This document shows, in pieces, positions 22,733 through 34,056 of a DNA stretch of 64,000 nt. How positions within the stretch are numbered: the first letter of the stretch is position 1; every line of letters starts with the position of its first letter. The notes beneath the pieces were generated by a model that saw only the letters and a program-made list of their open reading frames with translations, made no database searches and was not told the DNA's origin. The stretch lies in the NCBI GenBank assembly GCA_947683425.1, contig CANTUQ010000297.1, positions 434,001 to 498,000 of the forward strand, read 5' to 3'. The translations under genes were made by a program, and so were the position numbers. This DNA comes from Excoecaria cochinchinensis. Its lineage: Eukaryota > Streptophyta > Magnoliopsida > Malpighiales > Euphorbiaceae.

Positions 22733-22735
22733 TTA

Positions 22736-23855
22736 GGGTGCGTTCGGAGAGATTTTTGTTTTCGGTTTTTTATTTTTTTTAAAAAAATAAAATCAAAACA
22801 CGTTCGGCAACATATTTTCCGTTTCGACTTTTGCAAAAATTTAAAAAACTGATTTTCACATTTAAAACAGAAAATAAAAATCTTCAAAATGAGGTTTTTA
22901 GGATTTTGCTATTTTATCTTTATTATCACCACACCGCCACCACTGCTGCCGCCGCTGCTGTTGCCACCACCACGCCGCCTCCATCACTACCGCTGCCGCC
23001 TCCACCACCACCACGCCGCCGCCGTCTTCTCTGCCTCCTCCACCACTGCCACGTCGTCGCCACACCGCTGCCACCTCTATCGCCACACCGTTGCCATCTC
23101 CCCCGCCACGACGACGGCCACCACACTGTTGCTGCCTTCACCACCACCATGCTACCACCGCCTCTATCACCGCTACCACCGCCTCTATCACCACCACCAC
23201 CACCACCACCACATCGCTGCTGCCTCCACCACCACCACCACACCGCTGTCGCCGCCTCCACCACCACCACGTTGCCGCCTCCACCACCACCACGCTGTCA
23301 CCGCCTCCATGTCCTCAGCCACCACCATGCTATCGCCGCCTCCACCACCGCCACCACCACCACGCCGCCGCCTCTACCACCACCACGCTGTCGCTGCCTC
23401 CACCACTACACTGCTATCGCCTCAGCCAACACCACGCTGCTGCTGCCTCCACCAGCACTATGTTGTCGCCGCCCCCACCACTACACCGTTGTCACCTCTG
23501 CCACCACCATGCTGCCACCGTCTCCACCACCGCTGCCACCGTCTCCACCACTACTGCCACTACTGCCGCCTCTACCACGCCGCTGCCACCTCCGCCACCA
23601 CTACACCGCCACCGCCACCGCTACCACCACAACGACACCACCGCAACGACACCGCCGTTGCTGTCACTGCTACTACCAAAGTCATTATTATAATATAATG
23701 AATAATTAAAAAATATATATGAATAATTAAAAAAATATGATAAAATTTTTAAATATATAAAACAGTTTTTTAAAAAATAAATAACAAAAACTAAAAATAG
23801 TTTTTAGATTTTAAAAACAAAAAACTAAAAACCTACAATTTTACCGAACACACCC
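22736..23855. mobile_element. PIF/Harbinger-like MITE carrying a trinucleotide array
   Basis: The ends GGGTGCGTTCGG and, inverted, GGGTGTGTTCGG are flanked by TTA on both sides (22733-22735, 23856-23858). This matches the 3-bp TTA duplication of PIF/Harbinger elements. The subterminal T-rich and A-rich arms pair loosely. The centre is the repeat array at 22925-23680. Confidence 0.65.
22925..23680. repeat. CCACCACCGC-type degenerate array
   Basis: About 750 bp are built from CCACCACCG, CTGCCGCCTC and CACCACCACGC words in 3-bp register. They give long spurious frames of His/Pro/Thr/Ala on one strand and Gly/Val/Ala on the other. All three plus frames are open for hundreds of bases, which is a composition effect and not a gene. 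Confidence 0.85.
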
Positions 23856-23858
23856 TTA

Positions 23859-24616
23859 AATAATGAAGGTTAATTTAGTTTTTAATTCACTCCATTTCAT
23901 ACATTTATATATAGTATAAATGCGTTCATCTAAATATTATTCCTAAAAAGTATTATTAATATCGGGCAAAAATAAATTATACCAATCAAACTTAAAAAAA
24001 ATACAAATATAATACAGCAACAATTTCTTTTTTTATTTTAGGGGTTGTTTGGCTAGCCTTTTAGGAAGCTAAAATTGACTTTTAAGCTTCATGAGCCACT
24101 TTTGGATGCATTGGGCAAAATTTTAAAAACGGCTTCAGCTCATTAGAAGTCCCTTTGGAAGAAACCATTCCAATCTTAATTTCTGTTTGAAGTGCTTCTC
24201 AGAAAAATAAGAGAAGTTGTTTTCCTTTTTAATGAAATTTTTAGAGTTCCAATTCTATCCTAATAGTGTGCACAAGAAATTAAAAATTTCATCCATGTCC
24301 CCTTTTAATTATTTTTCTTTTAATTTCTTTTCATTTTTTTTTTTTGCCAATGTTCGGATTTCTTTTTTAATTTTTTTCTTTCTTCCAAAATTCTCTTCCC
24401 AACTTCTAAAGCAGCCAATTGTGCAACCTAACAAACATGAGAAAAAGAAACTTAACAAACATGTGTCGAGTTAAAAGCTTGCAAAGGGAAATGGTTAGAT
24501 TAAATAAGATCACTCTATTATCAACGATAATGGAACTAGTTGAAGCACATTATGGTAAGCCCAGGGCATGTCAAACAAAAACAAAACAGAGAGATTTGTT
24601 AATGATATGGGTTGTG
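23859..24616. other. Intergenic, no gene seen
   Basis: GGGGTTGTTTGGC near 24041 resembles the end of a small DNA element, but I did not find its inverted partner. The rest is AT-rich. Confidence 0.35.
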
Positions 24617-25116
24617 GGGTTAATTTCAAACATGTTCATTGAATTTATATTCAAATAATACATAATTTTTATTTTCTTAAAAATCACTAAACTTATAATA
24701 CTTATACTGAAAAGTCACTTTTGCCGTTTTCTGGTAATGGAACTATCAGAAAATTCAGCTGGCACATATACTCATCACCCCTGCATACGTGGCATGCCAC
24801 TTAGAAAAATTGACATGTATGTATGCCATGTTTTATATGTACATTTTAAAACATGTCATGTTGATGTGTCTAAATTTCCATGTGACATGCATACATGTCA
24901 TTTTTTTTAAGTGGCATGTCACGTGTCAAGCCACGTGTACAGAGGTACTGAGTGTACACGTCAGCTGGACTTTCCGATGGTTTTATCGTCGAAAAAAGTT
25001 AAAGTGATTTTTTTATATAAATATTTTAAGTTCAATGATTTTTAAGAGAACAATTTTTTTTTATTATATTAATTTTATATGAGTATAAGTTCACTGAATA
25101 TGGATGAAATTAACCC
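24617..25116. mobile_element. Mutator-like foldback MITE, TSD TGGGTTGTG/TGAATTGTG
   Basis: A 500-bp unit has terminal inverted repeats that start GGGTTAATTTC and pair over more than 100 bp, with shared words such as CTTAAAAATCA and AGCTG. The 9-bp flanks match at 7 of 9 positions. Nested inner arms around GTGGCATGCCACTT and AAGTGGCATGTCACG make a second hairpin. The termini match those of the element at 21687, so they are one family. Confidence 0.75.
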
Positions 25117-25319
25117 TGAATTGTGGTAAGAGTTAAGAACGGCATTCAAAATCAAGAACTAACAGCAAGCTAATGAGTAACGAAAGAGTAGACGGATGAA
25201 AAGTAAGTTAATTAAATTTAGCCTATCTTCAATCAATTAAAGATGTAAATTTTAGACACAAATTATTTTTCAATGAAAAAGCAAACCAAAGTATCTCCTT
25301 GGTAGCTGCTAATTTTTTA

Positions 25320-26500
25320 ATGTAATATGTAACGAGTGCACTAACCGTTTCACAAGTAATAAAATTATGAGTAGAATATCATTTTCAACGAGAATCAATT
25401 ATGTGCAATGCAAATAAAATAATTCATGTAAAAGTTATCAAAGTAATTAATTAAAATATTTAATTTAACTACTAACCACTTTAGATTAAGACTAAAAAAA
25501 CTAACAAATGCACAATTGAATAGGAATTAATTTAAATTAAGACAAAAACCTTATGCTAAAAGTTTTAAGGTACTTTTTTACCCCCTTAGTATACAATTTC
25601 ACATGTAAACCTTTAATTAAAAGTGATTAATGAGGTGGTAGGATTTTAACTAAAGTCTATTGTTCTGATTAAAGTACCAAATTTCTCTATGAATCTAGAT
25701 GTTGTTTAGACTAATCTACATTAATGAGCATAAGGTCTAACCCCTTTTTGATGTGTTATTCCTATTAGGGTACAAACCACACTTAAATATAGAGTCCCTT
25801 TCGAACAACCGAAATCTAAGCATCATGCAAAACAATATCAAATCAAACATTCAACCTTAACTTTTCAACTAAAACTATCATCAAGGCAAAATATTATGGT
25901 GCCACAAGATAGTGTTAAGCATGAAATAGATTGCAAAAACTCATTTAGAATCACTTCATTAATTAAAAATTAAACATGTTTCCACATATTTTGGGAATAA
26001 ACTCTCCCCTAAAAAAAGAAAACTACTCACTACTGATATTTCTAATCATAAAACAAAACATAGATGCAAAGAGAGTAGAAAGAAGAAGTAAAAATGATCA
26101 AACTAATAAGGAGCTTCTCGAATCTTGAATTATTCTCAGGCTTCTCAAATATCCCCGTCTTCGTTTTCTTCTTCGAGAGTAAACAAAAATGGTTTTTTTT
26201 TTCTCAAATGTCTCATTTTTCTTCTTCTAAAAAAGTAAAGAAAAATAGTTTCTTGAAAGACAGGATGGTTGTAGAGAAAATGAGGGGCTGATCGCTCTCC
26301 TATTTTAAAAATGTTGAAAAAAGAGTAATGCAAGGTTATCTAACATTTATCCCAAGACAAAGTTACCCAATAGCTTGCCAACCCTTTTTACCTAAACTAA
26401 CTAAGCATAGATAAGGGTCTAATAAAGTTCATTTCCCACACCAACAAGAGTTCAAACAAATTCAAGTGTCTAAAAATGTGAGTGTGTAAAAGGCCGAAAC
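25320..26500 (-). repeat. Degraded Ty3/Gypsy (Athila-like) LTR remnant
   Basis: The start region resembles the end of Athila/Tat-type LTRs: AACGAGTGCACTAACCG, then ACAAGTAATAAAAT, then GAGTAGAATATCATT. The downstream order, with CTACTCACTACTGATATTTC and then a CTTCTC-rich block, parallels the Athila LTR at 6112-7150 at low similarity. Borders and target duplication are not visible. Confidence 0.45.
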
Positions 26501-26829
26501 ATTACAATTCACTATCAAAAATCAAAACACGTGTTACAATGGAAAGAGAATATAACAATAATAGATATGTAATTACTATATGCTTATTCAATCAAATGTG
26601 TTCCTAAAATACGAAAAAAAATGGCAAATTACTGTCCAAATGATTAAAATATTATTATCACAAATTATTGAATTTTAATAATTCATAATTAATATAGTTA
26701 TCAATAACCACACAAACGCAACTAAAAAACTAGTTGTATTAGTAAATAAAATCCATTAATACAAGAAAAATTAATAATTAAAGGAGAAAATTTAATGATC
26801 AAATAAGCAAGTCGAACTACTTTTTCGAT

Positions 26830-27990
26830 TAGGAGGTGCTATTCCTTGTAAATTTTTCTGTCCCTTCCTCTAAAGATTTTGGTGCTGACGCACCTATTTG
26901 GCTTGGATCTGTCTTGAGTATGTCTTCTATCAATTCTACTTATTCTATTTTGCAGCATCATGTTGTGGGAAATGAGCAAAATCATTGGAGTTCCTGTTGG
27001 ATTTGGAGAGGTGAAACTTTTCCTTTGGATTTTATTACATGGTCGGCTTCTATTCTAAGCAATGTTTAGAGATGCAGACGCCTGTTTACTGCCATTGATA
27101 CTTAATGTGACGTGAGCAATGCTGGCTTTTAGCCAAAAACAGTGGGCACATTATGCGGGACTGCCCAGGAGCCAGGGTAATTTCGAATCAGTTATTGCTT
27201 CCTTCGATGGCCCAACGTTTTTTCTCATTGCCTCTAGAGAAATGGATTAAAGTGAATTTAGCTGATAATTTTTCTACTTGTACTGATGTTCCTTGGCTAT
27301 TGAGGTTTGGCCATGTGTGTTGGTTCCTTTGGGTTTGGAGGAATGATTTTATTTTTAATAATCATACACTTCCTTGAAATGCCAACGTGAAGACTATTTT
27401 AGTTAAATTCAGGCTTATCATGCAGCCTACGAGTCAACTGACTCTACCAGTAGGGGATCCCATCATTTAGTTCATTCTTAGGTTAATTGGAAGTCTGGTA
27501 ATGTGAGAAATGTTGTCCTAAATTCTGATGGTGCATTTAGAAGATGTGTGCAACAAGTTACGTGGGAGGTATTTTGCGGGATTGCAATGGAAAGTAGTTT
27601 GGGGCTTTTCAGGTTAGTTTGGAAAGTATAATGCATTTCATGCTGAACTTTGGGGAGTGTATTTGGGGCCTAAAGAAGTTTGGTAAAGGAATTGGCAAGA
27701 TATTTTTTTTCAGATCGACAATCACAGCGTAGTTAATGTGCTTCTAGGCTTCTCTTGTAATCAACCTTCTCATAATTGTAATTCGCATTAAAGAGTTATT
27801 GGATCAGGATTGGAGGATGCAGAACACCCCTGTGCATCGGGAATTAACGCAACAACTTATATCACGGCAAATTGGGCATTCGACCAAGTCTCTTTTACCA
27901 TTAATAATATCCTTTTAGGTGATGCAATAGGCTGCCTTTCCAAGAGCTTTAGCTCTGTAATCATTATTTGTTTTTCTTCCCACAAATAGG
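26830..27990 (+). pseudogene. LINE-type 3' end: zf-RVT and RNase H remnant
   Basis: Frames broken by many shifts spell the plant LINE tail. A zf-RVT-like stretch (APIWLGSVLS, NHWSSCWIWRGE) is followed by the linker seen before the RNase H (AQRFFSLPLEKWIKVNLAD, then LRFGHVCWFLWVWRND). The RNase H itself shows NSDGAFRR, FHAELWGV and IDNHSVVNVLLGF. The original protein would be the C-terminal part of a non-LTR retrotransposon ORF2. No upstream RT core and no poly-A tail or target duplication were found, so this is a 5'-truncated old copy. Confidence 0.75.
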
Positions 27991-28689
27991 AGCTCGGTTA
28001 TGGGCCACACAAACTCAACAATTTTTGTTGGATTTAGTCATCGGTAGGTAGCAGTAGCATTAGCATAGGATCGCAGCTGGTTAATTTGCTTTGTGGGTCA
28101 AAGTCTCAAAGATGACCCAATCTAATATTTTTCTACCTTCCAAGTTATTGTCGGGTACTTATATTGGACTAAGGTTTGATTTTGGATGTATAGTCAACAA
28201 CTCACAGCTAACCTGTTTAGAAACTTTGATCACTAACAAATTGGATCATATAATTTTTTATATTTAACTTGACGAACTAACATGTAGTACTTTGAATTTC
28301 AGTCCATATTTTACTTTATATATTCAAAATTTTTGGTTCAATGTAAAGTGAATCGGGATCAAGATCAAAATTGGATTGCAATCAACAATTTTCGAATTCT
28401 AAATCAAGATCATGATAAATGTATATGTGTATTATTATTATACAATAGAAGAAAGTCTTGTTATATTATTGGTGAGAAGTTTTAGACATATTTAATCTCG
28501 TATGTATGAATTGTGACATTGGTTATGGTATACATAAAATTTAGTACAGCTCCTCAAAATTGTTCAGATTTTTTTACTTAATTTCTGTACTCCTTTCCTT
28601 TTTTTTTTTAATTATTATTTTTTTTTGGTTAACATTAGCCCTTAAAAAATAGCAGTTATAAAATTATTTTTTTTACGGATCAATATATT

Positions 28690-29060
28690 ATTGGCTTAAT
28701 GAAGTGCACCCCACGTAGAAAAGCATATCCTTAGCCTTAATTCTCTCTCTTTTTTTTTTTCCGGTAGAACAAGAGAAAGAACAAAAAAACTACTTAGGCC
28801 ATAGACGAGAGGGGAAGCAACGCCAATACAGTCTTTAACAAGCAAGGAGACAAGGTAAGGAGAAAGATGTGCAGAACAGTAATCTAGTTTGGAGAATTCA
28901 GAACACGATGGGCAAGCCAATCGTCATAAGGATTAGCGTCTCTATATATATGATTAAGTTCTACTTTCCAGTCTCTTTTCAACAATTTGAAGAGCATTCT
29001 AGCCGGAAAAAAGAGACAAAAACTCCCAATTAAAGGCCTTAAAGCATCTGAGCAATATCA
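28690..29060 (-). pseudogene. LINE-type RNase H C-terminal fragment
   Basis: The minus strand reads LFKLLKRDWKVELNHIYRDA followed by NPYDDWLAHRVLNSP at about 29000-28880. This is the end of a plant LINE RNase H domain, with its histidine and aspartate block. A stop follows at once, and the remaining 200 bp only resemble the usual C-terminal extension. It is in opposite orientation to the fragment at 26830, so it is a separate event. Confidence 0.6.
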
Positions 29061-30844
29061 AAATTGTCAAAATTCCAGTAAAATCCATCTAAAGCCAAGA
29101 TCCCAAAGGAATTGGAAACTATCAAAACCACCCCAAATGTCAGCATAAAGAATAGAGCATTTACCCAAATTATGCATGACCGCAGCAATACAATTGCCAT
29201 TATATCATAAAGGGGCTAATTGGAACAAAAATAATCTTTTTAGGGAGCTAGTGGAAAAAATAAAATAAAAAGCCTTTTTAAGGGGAAAAAAAAAAGTGCG
29301 GGTGCTAAATGAAAATTCAAGCAAGGCGCTCTTACATTCCATAAAATATTTTTTATTTTTATTTTTTTGGGATTATTATTATTATTACTCATGATTAAAG
29401 TGATACCTTATACCATCATTATGTATCCTTACTGGTTAAGTTTAAAATTGGCATGACGAATTAATAAATCTATATAAAATTTCTCATTAGTAACAAATTC
29501 GAAAAATGAAAAAAAAAATAACAGAAATTAAAAAGGTTGAAAATAAAATGTAAAAAGCTGAAAAAAGAAAGAAAAAATTCCACATTATCTCGAGTGTTTA
29601 ATTTCTTTTGTTAATATTAATATGCCGTAGTAGATTTGGTTAAACACATACAAGATTCAAGAACTTGTATTATTATTATTATTATTAATATTTAGGACTA
29701 ATTTTTTCCAGCTGTACAAGTTATATGCAAATTCAAAATGAATACATGTGAGCAGAACGTGGATGCTGCTAAATCTTATTCGAATCTAATAATACCCCCG
29801 CCTTAACTAGTGAGACAAAATTATGATTATTCCGTAAATTCTACTAATCTTTATATACAGGAAAGTAGAAACTTTTAGCGTGATTTTAGGAGTCTTTATA
29901 GATTAAATTTTTTCATTTTAATTTATTTATCTTTCTTTTTTTTTTTGAAGAAATAAAAAACTATGTATTTTTAAAATTATTGTTTATCTTAAACAATATT
30001 ATTTGATTGATTAGATAGTTTAAAATAAAGTCATTCAATACCTATAGACTTCTAATGAAACCATGTATAAATATAAGGTAGGCTTATCCTTAATTTCCCA
30101 TCTTCCCACCCCTCTCGATTTATGTTTTTTCTTTTTTCTTCTTTTCTTCATTTTTCATATTTTTGCTTATTATTATTATTAAGGTACTTTTGCTGAACAG
30201 TTTTGTTTTTTATAACTTCATTTATTCTAATTCATACTGTTTGGGGATGTTTTGTTATGAATTTGTGATTAAGTTGAAATTGGTTGTAGGTCTCTAAAAT
30301 TCGGTGACTAATTATAATGAATATGTTTCGAAATTTTGATTTGCATGATATGATTATTTAAGGACTAACAATGGATTTTTAGCGTAATATTTTAATTTCA
30401 ACTTAATGTCTGTTACTCTTTCTTCATCATTTACTTTTTTTTTTTTCTGCCTTATGTTTTCCGTTATTTTACATAATTTTATAGTTTTTTTTAAGTTGAT
30501 TTTGTGTTAGTTTGCGTTTAAGTGTTGAACTTGGTGAGTAGTCTCTTAGCTTCAATGGATTTATTCGCTTTTTATTTACGTTAATAGTTTATCATTCTTT
30601 CTTTTTGGTTTTGTTAACAATATATTTTTTTACTTTTTATTCATTCCATTTATTTCAATCATTATTTACTTTTTCCAACATTACATTTGTGTTAGGAATC
30701 TTTGAGAAAATGATCAAAACATTTGAAAATAATGAACTAAAATATGAAAATGTCAAATTTTTAATTAATTTGAACCATATATATATTTAAAATAAAGTCC
30801 AAATCTTTGTTTTTCATTATTTAGAATTAGTTAATTTTTTGCGC
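29061..30844. other. AT-rich intergenic DNA
   Basis: No gene is supported. Short ATT repeats are present near 29370 and 29670, and T-rich low complexity at 30110-30180 and 30430-30450. Confidence 0.5.
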
Positions 30845-31425
30845 TATAAAAGGTATATACAATCTCCTCTTTAATGATATAATGTATTATATCCTGGCTC
30901 ACATTACTATTGTATACTTTTCTTCAACATTTAAAAGCCATCACAAATTCATAATAAATGTTACAAACATTTATTCTAATGTCTAAAATAGGAAATATAA
31001 ATCCTATATAAGAAAAACGTTTACTAAAATTGACACTATGTCAACTGTGCTATAAAGTCTAGATTGCAAAATCTTTCTTGTTTCAGGGATTATTTATTTG
31101 ATCATCTTATCAACTTTTTAGGCAACTAAAAAAGTTCGTTTGTGAAGGCATAGACGATACAACCACATATTTAATGTTACTTCTTAACATTCCACTCCTA
31201 ACAATTTTAAATAAAAATTGGATAATAGATTTTTTATAAAATTTATCTCACATGAACCAGCTACCTTTCATTAAATTCAATATTAAGTTTGTGATGGTAT
31301 CATCCATGGTTTCATGAACGAACTTATTAGTTATCTAAAAAGTTGATCATAGTAATGTGAGCTAAGATATAACACATTATATCAATAAATAAGAGATTGT
31401 ATATACCTTTGGTAATGCGGAAAAT
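30845..31425. repeat. Imperfect foldback element
   Basis: The left arm AAAGGTATATACAATCTC (about 30848) and its continuation GGCTCACATTACTAT pair with the inverted right arm ending near 31412. A second arm block, ATCAACTTTTTAGGCAACTA near 31107, pairs with 31318-31345. The left arm is split by about 180 bp, so one arm has taken an insertion or the other a deletion. No clear target duplication was found. Confidence 0.6.
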
Positions 31426-31636
31426 TAAAATGGCATAAGCAAAAGAGAAAGCAATGATCTAGTTTGTGTCACTGGCAAAACTCTTATCCAATGACAACGA
31501 ATGTGGCATAACAACAACTATTCTACAACTTAAAAGCCCATTAAAGATTTGGAATATAAGAAGGAGAATATATAATTTCTAAAATTTATTGTGTTGTGTG
31601 TTCAGGCTGTTAATCTGACTTCTTATCTTCTATTTA

Positions 31637-31764
31637 TAGTGTTATTTTATTAAAAACCAATATCTAGTATAACTCAAATTCTTTTGAGATAAGATATGAT
31701 TAGTGTTATTTTATTAAAAACTAATATCTAGTATAACTCAAATTCCTTTGAGATAAGATATGAT
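31637..31764 (+). repeat. 64-bp tandem duplication
   Basis: Two adjacent 64-bp copies start TAGTGTTATTTTATT and end GATAAGATATGAT. They differ at about two positions, so the duplication is recent relative to its surroundings. Confidence 0.9.
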
Positions 31765-32398
31765 GAGTCTGTTAAAATGAGATTATTCTGTTGAGATAAA
31801 TATACTTATATTTTTATTTGAATATTCAAATCTAGTTAGATTTAAAATTTTATCTAAATCAAATTTGATATGAAACTCTATTCATATCCATAATAATGAC
31901 CATATCCAAATTCTATAAATATATATATCCTAATATAAAAGTTAGAGTTAAACACTAAAATAAACTGCTAAATTACATATTCTAATTTTTCAAAGTTTAG
32001 AATAAAAATCTTTAAGGTCTTGAAAAAAAAAATCAATGATTAGAAAATATTTATTAAATTTGTTTTTTTTTTTAAATTATATTTAATATGAATAATGTAA
32101 TTATATGCATATTCAAACGTGAATAACTACCAATTATTAATTATATAAACTAACTAAATTTTCATTAAAATAATGATATAAATTAACTAAATTTTGATTA
32201 AATATTTGAATGAAAAATAACTATCATAAATTATTAAATTTTATAAATTTGTTATTAATATAATTATTCACGCGGCTAAACCACTAGTTCCCATCAAAAC
32301 GCAAGTAAATGCGCGTTTAGAACGCGTACATGTGGAAGAAAGAGAAACTAAATTAATCTAAAGATAAAAATGGTTGAAGTCCCACACCGACCCCTAGG
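31765..32398. other. AT-rich region upstream of the PUB gene
   Basis: Nothing coding. An ACGCGT-like cluster (AACGCAAG, GCGCGTTTAGAACGCG) lies at 32298-32325. Confidence 0.4.
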
Positions 32399-32486
32399 TT
32401 GACGGTTCCTTCAATTCTCAACTGTCAAAGTTTTGATCGATTCCAATATATAAAAAAAGTGAAAAAAAAAAAAAATCAACGGTCAA
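32399..32486 (+). promoter_or_regulatory. W-box cluster upstream of the PUB gene
   Basis: WRKY-type cores are TTGACG (32399-32404, +), TTTGACAG (minus strand, around 32424) and TTGACC (minus strand, 32481-32486), all within 90 bp and about 250-340 bp upstream of the start codon. Confidence 0.5.
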
Positions 32487-32637
32487 ATATTCAAAACCTC
32501 AATCAAGAAAAGACCCTTCCCTTCCCTGCCATGCCATAACTATTACCAATTCTGATTATTTTATTTCTTAGCTTACCTTATTTTGAATGTTGAACAAGCG
32601 TGTGCATGTGACACAAATTCAATGCTTATCATTTTCA

Positions 32638-32644
32638 TATATAA
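32638..32644 (+). promoter_or_regulatory. TATA box of the PUB gene
   Basis: TATATAA lies 96 bp before the start codon. It is followed by a CT-rich leader (CTCCTCTCCCTTTCC), as is usual for plant core promoters. Confidence 0.6.
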
Positions 32645-32739
32645 CCCTATACTCCTCTCCCTTTCCATTATTCCTCCAACTTACCAAAAATCAAATCAAG
32701 TTTCATACAATTTCTTTCTAAATCATTACTTTTCTTATT

Positions 32740-34056
32740 ATGATTTCTAGCTGGAAAAGAAGAATGGCTGCCAGGCGGGCTGGAAAACGTCTACCGGAGA
32801 GCGAAACCGGCGAGATGGAGCTGGCAACTCCCAAGGATTTCCGGTGTCCTATATCTTTAGAGTTGATGAAAGATCCGGTGACTTTGTCAACTGGGATTAC
32901 TTATGATCGTGAGAATATTGAGAAATGGATAGAGGGTGGAAATGTGACTTGTCCTATCACTAACCAGACGTTGGATAGTCTTGAACCTATACCCAATCAC
33001 GCTATACGCAAAATGATTCAGAATTGGTGTGTGGAGAATAGGTCTTTTGGGATTGAGAGAATTCCTACGCCCAGAATTCCTGTGAATTCTGCTCAAGTTT
33101 TGGATATTCAATCCAAGATTAGGAGTGCTGTTAAAGGGAATGATGAAGTTGGGTGCACAAATTTGGTGGCAAAGATTAAGGCTTTAATGACGGAAAGTGA
33201 AAGAAACAAGAGATGCATTGTGAATAATGGGACAGCAAGTGTATTATCAGCTGCTTTTCTTGATTTTTCAAGATCAAATTTCCATGAAAAATCTCAAGTT
33301 TTGAAGGAAATTTTGTCTAGTTTGACATTAATGCTTCCTCTAGATGGAGAGGCCAAGAGCTATATGGGTTCATCTTCTTCAATGGATTGCTTAGTCTGGT
33401 TCTTGAAAGGTGGAGATTTATCTGGAAGAAGAAATGCTGTTTTGGTGCTTAAAGAAGTGGTTTCTTCAGATCAAAAAAAGGTGGAGACTTTATCAGAAAT
33501 TGAAGGAGCCATTGAAGCATTAGTGAAGCTAATCAAAGAACCCATTTGCCCAACTGCAACAAAAGCTTCATTACTAACCATTTATTACATGGTCATCACA
33601 TCAAACGTTAAGCCAATTTCAAAATTAGCAGACATGGGGATAGTCTCATTGGTACTAGAAATTCTTGTGGATTCCGAAAGAAGCATATGCGAAAAGGCGT
33701 TAGGGGTTCTTGATGGAATGTGCAGCTGTGAAGAAGGAAGAATCAAAGTGTATGATCATTCTTTAAGTGTTCCAGTTATAGTGAAGAAAATTCACAGAGT
33801 ATCAGAATTGGCAACAGAATTTTCTGTGTCAATTTTATGGAAGATTTGCAAGAATGAGAAGAGAGAAGGAGGAGGTGTTCTTGTTGAAGGTCTTCAAGTT
33901 GGAGCTTTTCAAAAACTGTTGCTGCTATTGCAGGTTGGTTGTGGAGAAAGAACAAAGGAGAAAGCTACTGAATTGCTGAAGTTGTTGAATCCTCATAGGG
34001 AGAGATTGGAGTGTATTGATTCTTCAGATTTCAAGGATCTCAAAAGGCCATTTTGA
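32740..34056 (+). CDS. PUB21-like: U-box E3 ubiquitin ligase, PUB20/PUB21 type
   Basis: An intact, intronless 438-residue protein. Residues 1-30 are basic (MISSWKRRMAARRAGKR). The U-box spans about 32-105 with DFRCPISLELMKDPVTLSTG, YDRENIEKWI and CPITNQTL; this fold docks the E2 enzyme without zinc ligands. Residues about 180-430 are helical armadillo-like repeats (for example GAIEALVKLIKEP, ADMGIVSLVLEIL, GAFQKLLLLLQVG) that would choose the substrate. Length and layout fit the single-exon plant PUB20-PUB24 group, whose members transfer ubiquitin to partner proteins in the cytosol. Arabidopsis PUB22, PUB23 and PUB24 dampen immune signalling. The N-terminus and the VTLSTGITYDRENIEKW wording point to PUB20/21. 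Exact orthology cannot be settled by eye. A W-box cluster and a TATA box precede it, and a possible AATAAA lies about 230 bp after the stop. Confidence 0.93.
   Translation: MISSWKRRMAARRAGKRLPESETGEMELATPKDFRCPISLELMKDPVTLSTGITYDRENIEKWIEGGNVTCPITNQTLDSLEPIPNHAIRKMIQNWCVENRSFGIERIPTPRIPVNSAQVLDIQSKIRSAVKGNDEVGCTNLVAKIKALMTESERNKRCIVNNGTASVLSAAFLDFSRSNFHEKSQVLKEILSSLTLMLPLDGEAKSYMGSSSSMDCLVWFLKGGDLSGRRNAVLVLKEVVSSDQKKVETLSEIEGAIEALVKLIKEPICPTATKASLLTIYYMVITSNVKPISKLADMGIVSLVLEILVDSERSICEKALGVLDGMCSCEEGRIKVYDHSLSVPVIVKKIHRVSELATEFSVSILWKICKNEKREGGGVLVEGLQVGAFQKLLLLLQVGCGERTKEKATELLKLLNPHRERLECIDSSDFKDLKRPF

Noticed and set aside
22831..23709. Long open frames rich in Pro, His, Thr and Ala
   Set aside because: They come from a degenerate trinucleotide array that leaves several frames open on both strands. 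There is no domain and the array sits inside a MITE.
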